Part shown: piece by piece, positions 28,019-38,400 of the stretch
Numbering within the stretch: the first letter of the stretch is position 1
How the letters are laid out: each line of letters opens with the position of its first letter
Source of the DNA: Nocardiopsis alkaliphila YIM 80379
Lineage (GTDB): Bacteria > Actinomycetota > Actinomycetes > Streptosporangiales > Streptosporangiaceae
Assembly: GCF_000341005.1 (NCBI RefSeq)
Contig: NZ_ANBD01000055.1
Location: 12,834-76,833, forward strand
Reading direction: 5' to 3'
Length of the DNA: 64,000 bases
Translations under genes and position numbers: made by a program
The notes under the pieces: generated by a model
What the model was told of the DNA's origin: nothing
What the model saw: the letters and a program-made list of their open reading frames with translations, nothing else
Database searches by the model: none

Positions 28019-29986
28019 TTGACCGCCAACCCGTTCCTGTCACCGAGCACCCTGCCCTACGGGTTGCCCGACTTCGCGAAGATCCGTGAGGAGCACTACC
28101 GGCCCGCCTTCGACCAAGGGGTGGCCGAACACCTCGCCGAGGTGGAGGCGATCGTCTCCACCTCCGAGGAGCCCACCTTCGAGAACACGATCGCCGCTCT
28201 GGAGCGCTCCGGCCGGACCCTGCGTCGGGTGGAGACCGTCCTGCACACCCTGGCCGGCTCGGACGCCACCGAGGCCATCCAGGAACTCGAACAAGAGCTC
28301 ACTCCCAGATCGACCCGACACTGGGACTCGATCTTCCTGAACCGGGCCCTGTGGGACCGCGTCAAGCGGGTCTGCACCACCGACCCGGAGGAGACACGCC
28401 TCTTGGAACGCTACCGGCTCGACTTCGTCAAGGCCGGTGCCGACCTCGACGAGGCCGCCCAGCGGCGTATGCGTGAGCTCAACGCGGAGCTGGCCGAGCT
28501 CGGCACGAAGTTCTCGCGCGACCTGGTCCGGGCCTCCACCGAATCCGCCCTGGTCACCGAGGACGTCACCGAACTCGACGGGCTCGATGAAGCGTGGCTC
28601 CAGGCGATCGAGGACGACGGAAAGTACGTGCTGCCACTGCTCAACACCACCGTGCAGCCGGCCCTGGCCCAGCTCACCGACCGTTCCACTCGGGAGCGTC
28701 TGTACAAGCTGAGCGTGGAGCGCGCCCCAAAGAACCTGGAGATCGCCGTCCGGGTCGCGACGATCCGTGCGGAGCAGGCCTGGTTGCTCGGTTACCCCGA
28801 CCACGCCGCCTTCAAGGTCGCCGACCAGACCGCCAAGACCGTCGACGCGGTCGAGGAACGGCTGGGACAGCTGGTGGAACCGGCGCGTCGCAACGTCGAA
28901 CGTGAGGCCGCCGCCCTGGCCGAGCACGCCGGCCACGACATCGAGCCGTGGGACTGGCCGTACTACGCCGAGCAGGTTCGCAAGGCCCGCTACGACTTCG
29001 ACGAGAACGCCTTGCGCCCCTACTTCGAGCTGGGCCGGGTGATCGAGGACGGTGTCCTGTACGCGGCCACCCGCCTGTACGGTCTGACCTTCACCGAGCG
29101 TTCCGACCTGCGCGGTTACCACCCCGACGTGCGAACCTGGGAGGTCTTCGACGACGACGGCACCGCCTTGGGGCTGTTCCTCTTGGACCCCTACGCCCGC
29201 CCCACCAAGCAGGGCGGCGCGTGGATGCACAACCTGGTCGACCAGTCCTTCCTCCTGGACGAGAAGCCCGTGGTGGTGAACAACCTCAACGTCACCAAGC
29301 CGGCCTCCGGGCCGACCCTGCTCACCTTCGACGAGGTGGAGACGGCCTTCCACGAGTTCGGTCACGCCCTGCACGGGCTGCTATCGGCGGTGCGCTACCC
29401 CAGGGTCGAGGGCACCAGCGTGCCGCGCGACTTCGTGGAGTTCCCGTCCCAGGTCAACGAGATGTGGGCGACCTGGCCGGAGATCCTCTCCAACTACGCC
29501 AAGCATCACCGGACCGGGGAACCGGTACCGGCCGAGCTGGTCGAACGTCTCACCGCGGCGGAGAAGTTCAATCAGGGGTTCTCGACCTTCGAATACCTGG
29601 CCGCCGCCTTGCTGGACTGGTCATGGCACCGGCTGGAACACGGGACGAAGGTGGAGGACCCCTTGGCCTTCGAGAAGCGGGCCCTGGAACGGGTGGGCGC
29701 GTCGCACCCGCTGGTCCGACCCCGGTACCGGACCTCGTACTTCATGCACGTGTTCTCCAACGACTACAGCGCCGGCTACTACTCCTACGTGTGGAGCGAG
29801 GTCTTGGACGCCGAGAGCGTGGAGTGGTTCAAGGCCAACGGTGGCCTGCTCCGGGAGAACGGTGATCGTTTCCGTCAGAAGGTGCTCTCCGTGGGCGGCA
29901 GCGTGGACCCGATGGACGCGGTCCGTGACTTCCTGGGCCGCGAGCCCGGCATGGAGCCGCTGTTGGTCCGCAAGGGCCTGAATTGA
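28019..29986 (+). CDS. M3-family metallopeptidase (Dcp/oligopeptidase type)
   Basis: This 655-residue zinc peptidase of the M3A family cleaves short peptides in the cytoplasm. The zinc motif HEFGH is near residue 445 (TAFHEFGHALHG), with the downstream third ligand region RDFVEFPSQVNEMW, and HVFSNDYSAGYYSYVWSEV near the C-terminus. The N-terminal helical part (NPFLSPSTLPYGLPDFAKI) is typical of Dcp. The start is a TTG with GAGGAG 9 bases upstream; an upstream ATG in another frame stops at once. It converges on the tsr-like gene. Confidence 0.93.
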   Translation: MTANPFLSPSTLPYGLPDFAKIREEHYRPAFDQGVAEHLAEVEAIVSTSEEPTFENTIAALERSGRTLRRVETVLHTLAGSDATEAIQELEQELTPRSTRHWDSIFLNRALWDRVKRVCTTDPEETRLLERYRLDFVKAGADLDEAAQRRMRELNAELAELGTKFSRDLVRASTESALVTEDVTELDGLDEAWLQAIEDDGKYVLPLLNTTVQPALAQLTDRSTRERLYKLSVERAPKNLEIAVRVATIRAEQAWLLGYPDHAAFKVADQTAKTVDAVEERLGQLVEPARRNVEREAAALAEHAGHDIEPWDWPYYAEQVRKARYDFDENALRPYFELGRVIEDGVLYAATRLYGLTFTERSDLRGYHPDVRTWEVFDDDGTALGLFLLDPYARPTKQGGAWMHNLVDQSFLLDEKPVVVNNLNVTKPASGPTLLTFDEVETAFHEFGHALHGLLSAVRYPRVEGTSVPRDFVEFPSQVNEMWATWPEILSNYAKHHRTGEPVPAELVERLTAAEKFNQGFSTFEYLAAALLDWSWHRLEHGTKVEDPLAFEKRALERVGASHPLVRPRYRTSYFMHVFSNDYSAGYYSYVWSEVLDAESVEWFKANGGLLRENGDRFRQKVLSVGGSVDPMDAVRDFLGREPGMEPLLVRKGLN

Positions 29987-29992
29987 TCGGAA

Positions 29993-30019
29993 CCCGCCTC
30001 GACCATCGGTCGGGGCGGG
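29993..30019. terminator. Bidirectional hairpin between convergent genes
   Basis: Arms CCCGCCTCGACC (29993-30004) and GGTCGGGGCGGG (30008-30019) pair over 12 bp with one T-G wobble and a 3-base loop, midway between the peptidase and methyltransferase stop codons. Confidence 0.75.
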
Positions 30020-30026
30020 GCCGCAT

Positions 30027-32112
<2,086 letters not shown>

Positions 32113-32206
32113 GGTTTCCCCCTTTGAGAACGGCACTCTCTCCCGCCCTGGCCATTGGGGCGGCTTCCCAAACGTGCCGTCGGCGAGGTCGCACCGCTTC
32201 TTTGCC

Positions 32207-32815
32207 TCACTCCTCCAGGGCGTCGAGGAAGGCGGCGGCCCGACGTCGTTTTCGCCGGTCCAAGGGAAGAAGCACCGTGGCCACCAGCGTCGTCCCCAGG
32301 GCGAGCAGCAGGAGGACCACGAAGGGCGCTTCCGGGCCGCTCTGGGAGTACCGGTGGATCGCCGTCCCCAACAGGACCAGGGAGAGAACCGAGAAGAGCG
32401 CGGTCGTGGTCTTCGGGTGGTAGGGGGTGCCCAACATCATCTCGGCCCGCTTGCGGGCCACTTCGTTGGTGATCGGGTCCGGCCCCGGGCGCCCCGATAC
32501 CAGGAGCACGTGGGCGTCGACGACGTGTCGGTGTTCAGTACCGATCGGATAGCCGTACAGCGCTGCGGTGTCCTGTAACGCATGGACGAGGAACAGACCC
32601 ATGAAGAGACCGAAGAAGATGGCCGCGCCGACGGCGGTGAGCACCGCTTCCGGCAAGGAGGCGTCCCATATCGCGTAGCCGGTCGATCCCATGAGGAAAC
32701 CGAAGAGAATCCCGGAGAACGCCCCCAGGAGGCGTCCGTGTCGCTTCGGGTGCCGGTATGCGTGCGGGGTCATCCGTGCATGGATGCCGAGATAGGGGGG
32801 GTGAGGATCGCGCAT
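32207..32815 (-). CDS. Membrane protein of unknown function
   Basis: This 202-residue protein has four predicted helices in two pairs: about 28-50 and 55-80, then 143-160 and 168-188. A hydrophilic loop of about 55 residues separates the pairs, and a basic Arg/Lys-rich C-terminus follows. I recognise no family motif. It lies upstream of gldA on the same strand with a 94-base gap. Confidence 0.6.
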   Translation of the reverse strand: MRDPHPPYLGIHARMTPHAYRHPKRHGRLLGAFSGILFGFLMGSTGYAIWDASLPEAVLTAVGAAIFFGLFMGLFLVHALQDTAALYGYPIGTEHRHVVDAHVLLVSGRPGPDPITNEVARKRAEMMLGTPYHPKTTTALFSVLSLVLLGTAIHRYSQSGPEAPFVVLLLLALGTTLVATVLLPLDRRKRRRAAAFLDALEE

Positions 32816-32950
32816 GAAGGGACTCTAGCCGGGTGCCTCGGAGTGAAGAGCCCGACCACGTAGGGGTCGGGGCGCCCGGAGGACCCTCCGACCTCGGATG
32901 GGTGCGGGGGCGTCGGTAGGACTCGGGGTGCGCTGAAGTGCCCGAACGAC

Positions 32951-32985
32951 GAAGGGGCCCCTACCACGTGGGCAGGAACCCCTTC
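32951..32985 (-). terminator. Hairpin downstream of tRNA-Ser
   Basis: GAAGGGG (32951-32957) and CCCCTTC (32979-32985) form a 7-bp stem just past the 3' end of the tRNA on the reverse strand. Further pairing is possible inside the loop. Confidence 0.6.
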
Positions 32986-32992
32986 TCACCGG

Positions 32993-33079
32993 CGGAGGAT
33001 ATGGGATTTGAACCCATGAGGGGATTGCTCCCCAACCGCATTAGCAGTGCGGCGCCCTAGGCCTCTAGGCGAATCCTCC
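32993..33079 (-). tRNA. tRNA-Ser(GCU)
   Basis: The reverse strand folds into an 87-nt class II tRNA. The acceptor stem is GGAGGAT/ATCCTCC with a G discriminator, there is a long variable arm, and the T-arm loop is GGTTCAAATCC. The anticodon loop CTGCTAA inside CGCA/TGCG arms gives anticodon GCU, which reads AGC/AGU serine codons. No CCA is encoded. Confidence 0.95.
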
Positions 33080-33296
33080 TGGCTGCGACCAGCCTACAGA
33101 GCGCGGCAGTCCTGCGCAAAACGAATCCCACCCTCGGGCCTCGGGCCGAACGGATCGACACGAACCGGATCGCTCACCTTCAAGGCCGGAGACGGCGCGG
33201 GCAGGGGACGTTCGAGGACGACGCCGGGGTGCCCCCGCGTACGGGTACCAGACGAGGTGTGACCGAGATGACGAGGAGGGGAAGCCTCATGTCGGG

Positions 33297-33824
33297 TCAG
33301 AGGGTGGTGCGTTCGATGATGAGGTCGGCGTCGTGGCGCAGTTTCTCCACGGCTCGAGAGAGGGTGCTCTTGACCGTGCCGATGGTCACGCCCATGCGTT
33401 CGGCGATCTGCGCCTCGGTGAGGTCGTCGTAGTAGCGAAGGACCACCGTCGCGCGCTGGCGCCGGGGAAGACGGTCGATGGATCGGCCCACGACGTCGGC
33501 CAGGTCACTGCGCCAGGTGGGGTCGTCCACGCGTTGCTCGGGGATCTCGTCCGTCGGATAGACGTCCAGGCGGCTGCGGCGCCATTCGGAGATCTGGGTG
33601 TTGACCATGGCCCGGCGGACGTATCCGTCACGGGCTTGGGGGTTGGCGATGCGGCCCCAGGCGAGGAAGGTCTTGACCAGCGCGGCTTGGAGGAGGTCCT
33701 CGGCGTCGGCGTGGCTGTTGGTGAGGGAGCGGGCCATGCGCAGCAAGGCGGGGCCGCGCTCGGACACGTAGCGGCTGAACTCTTCGGAGTTGGGGGTCCG
33801 GGTCGTTCCCGTCACGTCGACCAC
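33297..33824 (-). CDS. SigE-family ECF RNA polymerase sigma factor
   Basis: This 175-residue factor has region 2 (residues 16-85, RMARSLTNSHADAEDLLQAA then WGRIANPQARDGYVRRAMVN) and region 4 (about 112-165, RLPRRQRATVVLRYYDDLTE then AQIAERMGVTIGTVKSTLSR). This pattern is the actinobacterial SigE-like subgroup of ECF factors. GTG codons at 33824 and 33815 are both possible starts. No anti-sigma gene is adjacent. Targets are unknown. Confidence 0.9.
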   Translation of the reverse strand: MVDVTGTTRTPNSEEFSRYVSERGPALLRMARSLTNSHADAEDLLQAALVKTFLAWGRIANPQARDGYVRRAMVNTQISEWRRSRLDVYPTDEIPEQRVDDPTWRSDLADVVGRSIDRLPRRQRATVVLRYYDDLTEAQIAERMGVTIGTVKSTLSRAVEKLRHDADLIIERTTL

Positions 33825-34049
33825 CGGCCTTCATGGAACATCCCGACTCCCGTCGTGCGACGTCACTTCGTACACCGCGGCTTCGGTCCGCCTCTTGACC
33901 TCAACTGTCACATAGTGAGCGCAAACAACCAGGAATTACGGTGTCACGTGGCGACAAACCGCTCGAACCAACCGGTGTCGGGGTAGAGCGGGCCGCGGGT
34001 CACAATGGGCCACGGACGGACGAGTCGGGTGGCAGGGGGCGCGAAGAAG

Positions 34050-35021
34050 ATGCCGGTGATGACGTATGACGGGTGGGATCGACGGCGTTTCACGACCGCA
34101 CTGCTCGGCCCCGAGGCCGTCCCCGAACCCACCCCCGTCCACCACCGCGTCGCCCGCGGCGTGGTCGTGGACGCCACCTCGTACATGCTCTGTCTGGCCA
34201 CCCCGCAGGGGGAGGAACGTTTCCTCTACGACCGGAACACCGTCTTCTGGCGGGGTGGCGAGATCCGGCCCACCGAACTGCGCCCGGGGGACGACGCGGT
34301 GGTGCGGTGCTCGCATGAGGGGCGTCTGCTCGCCGAACAGGTGTGGGCCCAGACCGCCCGGGTCACCGGGGTGATCGTGGAACGGGAGGGTGAATCGTTG
34401 CTGATCGACCCTGGGCACGGCCGGCCCCGCCTGACGGTGGTCCTGCCCTACCGCGCCTCCGGGCGGATCTCGGTCCGCCACCCGCGGCTGGAACCGGGTT
34501 ATCTCTTCGACGCCGTCGGTGTCCGGCGCGGTGGTGAGGTGTGGGCGTCCCGTCCGGTCACCACCCAACCGCCCCATCCGCTCGACGCGACCCCGCGCCG
34601 ACCGCCCGTCCACGAGTACTCCACGACCGTCGAGGGCATCGCTACCTGGTACGACCCGGCCTGGGGGCGCTCCGCGCACCTGGATCCACGGGCGCAGACG
34701 CCCGGCGCCGCCTACCCGGCGTTGGACCGAGCGGGCCACGAGGGTCGATGCGATCGGCGTACCCCATGCCTGCCCGTGCCGCTGTTGTCGACCGGTGCCA
34801 CCCTCGGCATACGCAACGACCGCACCCGTGAGACCGCGGTCGTGCCCGTGATCGACTGCGCCGCGGCCGACAGTTGGTTCTGCGACCTGTGTCCGACCTG
34901 TGGGCCCGGGGCCGCCGGTCGGATCGCCTCCCTCACCATGATCTCCTTCGTCGCCCTGGGCGGGCGGTTGGAGGCTGGCTGCTTCAACGCGACCATGACC
35001 GTGGCGACCCGAGAGGAATGA
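34050..35021 (+). CDS. Conserved-looking protein with possible double-psi-barrel C-terminus
   Basis: This protein of about 323 residues has no signal peptide visible. The first 170 residues look like beta-rich modules (VARGVVVDATSYMLCLATPQ, TARVTGVIVEREGESLLID). The C-terminal part begins GIATWYDPAWGR and continues with LLSTGATLGIRNDRTRETAV and VVPVIDC, which is reminiscent of RlpA/expansin-type barrels; this match is weak. It contains a CXXCXXC-like cluster (FCDLCPTCGPG). The ATG at 34050 has purines upstream, and 34005 and 34059 are alternatives. A MauE-like gene follows after 3 bases, so the two are probably co-expressed. Confidence 0.55.
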   Translation: MPVMTYDGWDRRRFTTALLGPEAVPEPTPVHHRVARGVVVDATSYMLCLATPQGEERFLYDRNTVFWRGGEIRPTELRPGDDAVVRCSHEGRLLAEQVWAQTARVTGVIVEREGESLLIDPGHGRPRLTVVLPYRASGRISVRHPRLEPGYLFDAVGVRRGGEVWASRPVTTQPPHPLDATPRRPPVHEYSTTVEGIATWYDPAWGRSAHLDPRAQTPGAAYPALDRAGHEGRCDRRTPCLPVPLLSTGATLGIRNDRTRETAVVPVIDCAAADSWFCDLCPTCGPGAAGRIASLTMISFVALGGRLEAGCFNATMTVATREE

Positions 35022-35024
35022 GTC

Positions 35025-35867
35025 GTGTCCCCCGAAATCCTCGAAGCCCTACGCGAGGTTCAGCTGCCGCTGTTGGCGGTACTGCTGTTCCTGGGAGCGG
35101 CCGCCAAGGTCATGCCGGGCTCGGAGAGCACCGGTCTCGCGGTGTTGGTGTCCCAAGGGTGGCGCCGTCCCGTCACACTCGCCACCTGTGTGCTGGAGGC
35201 GGTGGCGGCGGTGGCACTGCTGACGGTCACCGGGCCGCTCGGTGATGTGGCCCGGATACTCACGGCACTGCTCTTTCTCGTGTCCGTCGTCGTGCTGTCG
35301 GTGGTCCGGCGACGTGACCCGGAGGCGGGCTGTGGCTGCTTCGGTGGATTGAGTCGCGAACCGATCGGGTGGCGCACCCTCACCCGGGCCTCCCTGCTCG
35401 CGGTGGCGGCCGCGGCCACGGTCGGTCTGGCCCCCATCGGTTGGGCTGTGGTGTCCGCACCCACCCCGACTCATGGGGTCGTGCTCGGGGCGGAGCTGCT
35501 CCTGTTGGCCTGGCTCAGCCCCGAGCTGCGCGAGATGCTCACACGTGCGAGCAGCACCGAACCGTGCGCCCTACGGGAGGTCTCCCCACGACGGACACTG
35601 CGACGGTTGCGCCGTAGTGACGTCTGGCGCGCCAACGCGGGGGTGATGCTCGGTGGGGAACCCGAGGACACCTGGCGTCATGGCTGCTGGCGTTTCCTGC
35701 GTTATGACGGCATGCGCCATGGTCGCCATGTCGACGTGGTCTACGCGGTGCGCCTCGACGGGCCGCGCCGGACCGGTGTGCGCTCGGTCCTGGTGGACCG
35801 TGAGAGCGGCACGGTGGTCGCCACCTCCGGGGCGGTCGCCACCCTCGATTTCCAGGGGACGTCGTGA
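35025..35867 (+). CDS. MauE/DoxX-type membrane protein with cytoplasmic tail
   Basis: This 280-residue protein begins at a GTG after a GAGAGGAATGA site. The N-terminal 170 residues hold four to five helices in the MauE pattern, with the KVMPGSE segment and the conserved GCGCFGGL loop. MauE-like proteins take part in disulfide handling of exported proteins. The last 100 residues are soluble and basic and are not part of the usual domain. The preceding cysteine-containing gene is adjacent, and the two may work together in thiol or disulfide chemistry; this is inference. Confidence 0.7.
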   Translation: MSPEILEALREVQLPLLAVLLFLGAAAKVMPGSESTGLAVLVSQGWRRPVTLATCVLEAVAAVALLTVTGPLGDVARILTALLFLVSVVVLSVVRRRDPEAGCGCFGGLSREPIGWRTLTRASLLAVAAAATVGLAPIGWAVVSAPTPTHGVVLGAELLLLAWLSPELREMLTRASSTEPCALREVSPRRTLRRLRRSDVWRANAGVMLGGEPEDTWRHGCWRFLRYDGMRHGRHVDVVYAVRLDGPRRTGVRSVLVDRESGTVVATSGAVATLDFQGTS

Positions 35868-35888
35868 GGACCATCCTGAGGGCGACGC

Positions 35889-36590
35889 TCAGCCGAGCAT
35901 CTGTCCCTGGCGTTCGATGGCGGCCTCGCTGAAGTCCGTGAGCATCCGCTCGTACACCGCGGGGTCGCCCGCTCCCATGATCGAGGTGGTACCGAGCAAC
36001 CCACCGTTGCGGTACATCACGGTGTACATGTGGTTCTCGCCGTTGTCGTCGCTGACCCGGATGACGAAGGAACGGGATGCGTCGCCCACGGTGGGAAGGT
36101 CCAGTTCATCGACCCCGTACTCGGAGCTGCTGCCGTCCTCGTAGGTGGCGGTGTACTCCGAGCAGCTCTCCGGCGGTTCGGTGGCCAGGGCCTCGGTGGC
36201 GGTGTCCTCGTCGAGCCACACCAGGATGTGCGACACGGTGCCGGGTCCCCACTCGTAGGCGGCCACGGACGCGGGGGCCGCACGCACCGTGTCCAGTGCG
36301 CTCCAGCTGTTGGCGGCGTCCAGGCACTCGGGCTTGTCCAGTTCGGTGGAAGCTCGGACCTGTTCGGAGTGTTGCACTGTGACAAGTTCGGAGTAGGTAC
36401 CGCTCTCACTGCTCTCGGCCAGCAGGGTCGCGTCCTTGACACTCAGTGGTTGGGCCTCGTGCAGTTCCACCGCGGCCTCCGTGTCGGGGCCGCCGCTCTG
36501 TTCCCGCTCCTGTTCCTGACCGCCGCAGGCGGCCAGGAACAGTGCGACCGACATGGCCACGGTCGCGCGCGTGGATTGACGGAAAGGCAT
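35889..36590 (-). CDS. Lipoprotein of unknown function
   Basis: This 233-residue exported protein has a lipobox (VALFLAACGGQ, Cys at about residue 22) and an acidic linker. A soluble domain follows with LAESSESGTYSELVTVQ and SRSFVIRVSDDNGENHMYTV, of the general type seen in actinomycete sensor-domain lipoproteins. The start ATG has AGGAGAT upstream. It diverges from hisC across 108 bases and converges on the MauE-like gene with 21 bases between. No function is assigned. Confidence 0.75.
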   Translation of the reverse strand: MPFRQSTRATVAMSVALFLAACGGQEQEREQSGGPDTEAAVELHEAQPLSVKDATLLAESSESGTYSELVTVQHSEQVRASTELDKPECLDAANSWSALDTVRAAPASVAAYEWGPGTVSHILVWLDEDTATEALATEPPESCSEYTATYEDGSSSEYGVDELDLPTVGDASRSFVIRVSDDNGENHMYTVMYRNGGLLGTTSIMGAGDPAVYERMLTDFSEAAIERQGQMLG

Positions 36591-36698
36591 GGTGATATCT
36601 CCTGGTTTGTGCAATATTTCCGCTTGGAGCGGTGGTCGCCCCGGACCCCTCATTGCTGAGAGTGTCGCGGGGATAGCACAAAGTATTGAGGAAGGACA

Positions 36699-37781
36699 AT
36701 GGTGTCGGAGTCGAAATCGCCATATCTGCGGGCGGTCCTGGAAACCATCCCCGCCTACAAGCCCGGCCGTAAGGTCGTCGGTCCCGATGGGCGCTCCATC
36801 AAGCTGTCCTCCAACGAGAGCCCCTACGGTCCGCTCCCGTCCGTGCGTGAGGCCATCGCCCACGCCTCGGCCGACCTGAACCGCTACCCGGATCCGGGGT
36901 CCACCGCGCTCGTCGCTCGCCTCGCCGGGCACCTGGGAGTGCCGGAGGAACACGTCGCGCTGGGGGCCGGCTCCGTCGGTCTGCTCCAGCAACTCCTGGA
37001 AGCCGTGGGGGAGGCCGGCGTGGAGGTCGTTTACGCCTGGCGCTCCTTCGAGGCCTATCCGCTCCTGGCCGAGCTGTCCGGTGTCACGTCGGTCCGCGTT
37101 CCACTCAAGGACGAGACCCACGATCTCGAGGCCCTGCTCGAAGCCATCACCGACAACACCCGCATGGTGTTGGTGTGCAACCCGAACAACCCGACCGGTA
37201 CCACCGTCCGGGAACGAGAGCTGGTCGACTTCTTGGACCGGGTGCCCGACCACGTACTGGTCATCTTGGACGAGGCCTACCGAGAATACGTTCGCGATCC
37301 GAAGGTCCCCGACGGCGTCGCCCTGTACGCGAACCGGCCCAACGTGGCCGTCCTGCGCACCTTCTCCAAGGCCTACGGCCTGGCCGCCGTGCGTCTGGGG
37401 TTCCTCGTCGGACACCCACACGTGATCGGTGCGGTCAACAAGACCCTTGTGCCCTTCGCGGTCAACCACCTCGCCCAGGCGGCCGGTATCGCTTCCCTGG
37501 ATGCGGAGGAGGAGCTCTTGGAGCGGGTGGCCGTCACCGTTCAGGAGCGTGAGCGTGTCCGTGAGGCCCTGCTGGCCTCCGGGTGGAAGGTGCCTCCCAC
37601 CGAGGCCAACTTCGTGTGGCTGCGTGCGGATGAGGACACCCTGGACTTCGCCGGGGCCTGCGCCGCGGTCGGTGTCTCGGTGCGTCCGTTCGATGGCGAG
37701 GGTGCTCGCGTCAGTATCGGTACCCCCCAGGAGAACGACGTGTTCCTGTCGGTGGCCACCACCTACGCCAAGCGTCGCTGA
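36699..37781 (+). CDS. hisC: Histidinol-phosphate / aromatic aminotransferase
   Basis: This 360-residue class-I/II PLP aminotransferase has LSSNESPYGPLPSVREA, NPNNPTGTTV, the PLP lysine Lys224 in RTFSKAYGLAAVRLGF, and the C-terminal Arg region. It stands alone without other his genes. In actinobacteria such stand-alone copies often act as the aromatic amino acid aminotransferase (Pat), so either role is possible. GAGGAAGGA lies before the ATG. Two hairpins follow the stop. Confidence 0.85.
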   Translation: MVSESKSPYLRAVLETIPAYKPGRKVVGPDGRSIKLSSNESPYGPLPSVREAIAHASADLNRYPDPGSTALVARLAGHLGVPEEHVALGAGSVGLLQQLLEAVGEAGVEVVYAWRSFEAYPLLAELSGVTSVRVPLKDETHDLEALLEAITDNTRMVLVCNPNNPTGTTVRERELVDFLDRVPDHVLVILDEAYREYVRDPKVPDGVALYANRPNVAVLRTFSKAYGLAAVRLGFLVGHPHVIGAVNKTLVPFAVNHLAQAAGIASLDAEEELLERVAVTVQERERVREALLASGWKVPPTEANFVWLRADEDTLDFAGACAAVGVSVRPFDGEGARVSIGTPQENDVFLSVATTYAKRR

Positions 37782-37782
37782 C

Positions 37783-37802
37783 CCTCGGCCCGATGGCCGA
37801 GG
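37783..37802 (+). terminator. Hairpin directly after hisC
   Basis: CCTCGGCC and GGCCGAGG form a perfect 8-bp stem around a CGAT loop, beginning one base after the stop codon. Confidence 0.75.
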
Positions 37803-37825
37803 CGTGTTTCAGGGGGCACATGCGA

Positions 37826-37860
37826 ACGGGGGCGGGCTCCGGATGGAAGCCCGCCCCCGT
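37826..37860. terminator. Second, stronger hairpin after hisC
   Basis: ACGGGGGCGGGCT (37826-37838) and AGCCCGCCCCCGT (37848-37860) are perfect 13-base arms with a 9-base loop. It separates hisC from the rearranged region and could also end the reverse-strand remnant. Confidence 0.8.
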
Positions 37861-37885
37861 GGGCGGTACGTGTGAACGCGGGGAA

Positions 37886-38060
37886 CTACTTGCCGGCCGC
37901 GTCCTTGTCCAGCTTCTCCACGATCAGTCGGTAGAGCTGGCGAGGGCGGCCGGGTTGCAATGTGCGGTTGGGTGGCAGGGGCCAGGCCAGGCCCTCCTCC
38001 ACCAGGGTGCGCAGGTCCACCAGGGTGCGCAGGGGCGAGAAGGACTTCCGGCTCTGCCAC
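37886..38060 (-). pseudogene. C-terminal fragment of a winged-helix-like regulator
   Basis: The reverse strand encodes about 55 plausible residues ending at a stop at 37886 (RTLVEEGLAWPL, then PGRPRQLYRLIVEKLDK). This looks like the wing and tail of a helix-turn-helix regulator. Upstream coding sequence is missing and runs into the guanine deaminase remnant. An exact 18-bp tandem duplication (37998-38015 and 38016-38033) adds six residues in frame. The assignment is tentative. Confidence 0.4.
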
Positions 38061-38068
38061 GACCCGGG

Positions 38069-38400
38069 ACCGCCATCAGCCACTGCCCCACGTCCAACAC
38101 GTTCCTGGGCAGTGGACTGTTCCCGCTGCACGAGGCCAAGGACCCGTGGCGCCCGGTGCACGTCGGGCTCGGCATCGACGTGGGCGAGGGGACCACGTTC
38201 TCGCTGCTGAGCACGATGGGTGAGGCGTACAAGGTGGCCCAGCTGCGCGGCCGCTGCCTGGACCCGAAGGCCATCCCGCTGATGGCCCGGCGCGCCGAGC
38301 GGGCGGGTTCGGTTTCGGACGTGCTGTTCGCCCTCTCGATCCTGGGTGCCGAACGGGCGGTGCGCCAGACCTACGTGGCCGGCCGTGCGGTGCTTCCGGA
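38069..38400 (+). pseudogene. Guanine deaminase remnant
   Basis: About 110 codons match the C-terminal part of guanine deaminase, an amidohydrolase that turns guanine into xanthine. Segments are SHCPTSNTFLGSGLFPL, VGLGIDVGEGTTFSLL and MGEAYKVAQLRG. After GRCLDP the sequence jumps to KAIPLMARRAERAGSVSDVL, skipping the family's catalytic-tail segment, and ends AVRQTYVAGRAV. The N-terminal two thirds with the metal-binding histidines are absent. The open frame runs to 38476, overlapping the tetR 3' end on the other strand. Confidence 0.75.

Noticed and set aside
33079-33296. Prophage or integrative-element attachment site at tRNA-Ser
   Set aside because: No integrase gene lies nearby and I see no second copy of the tRNA 3' end within the window.
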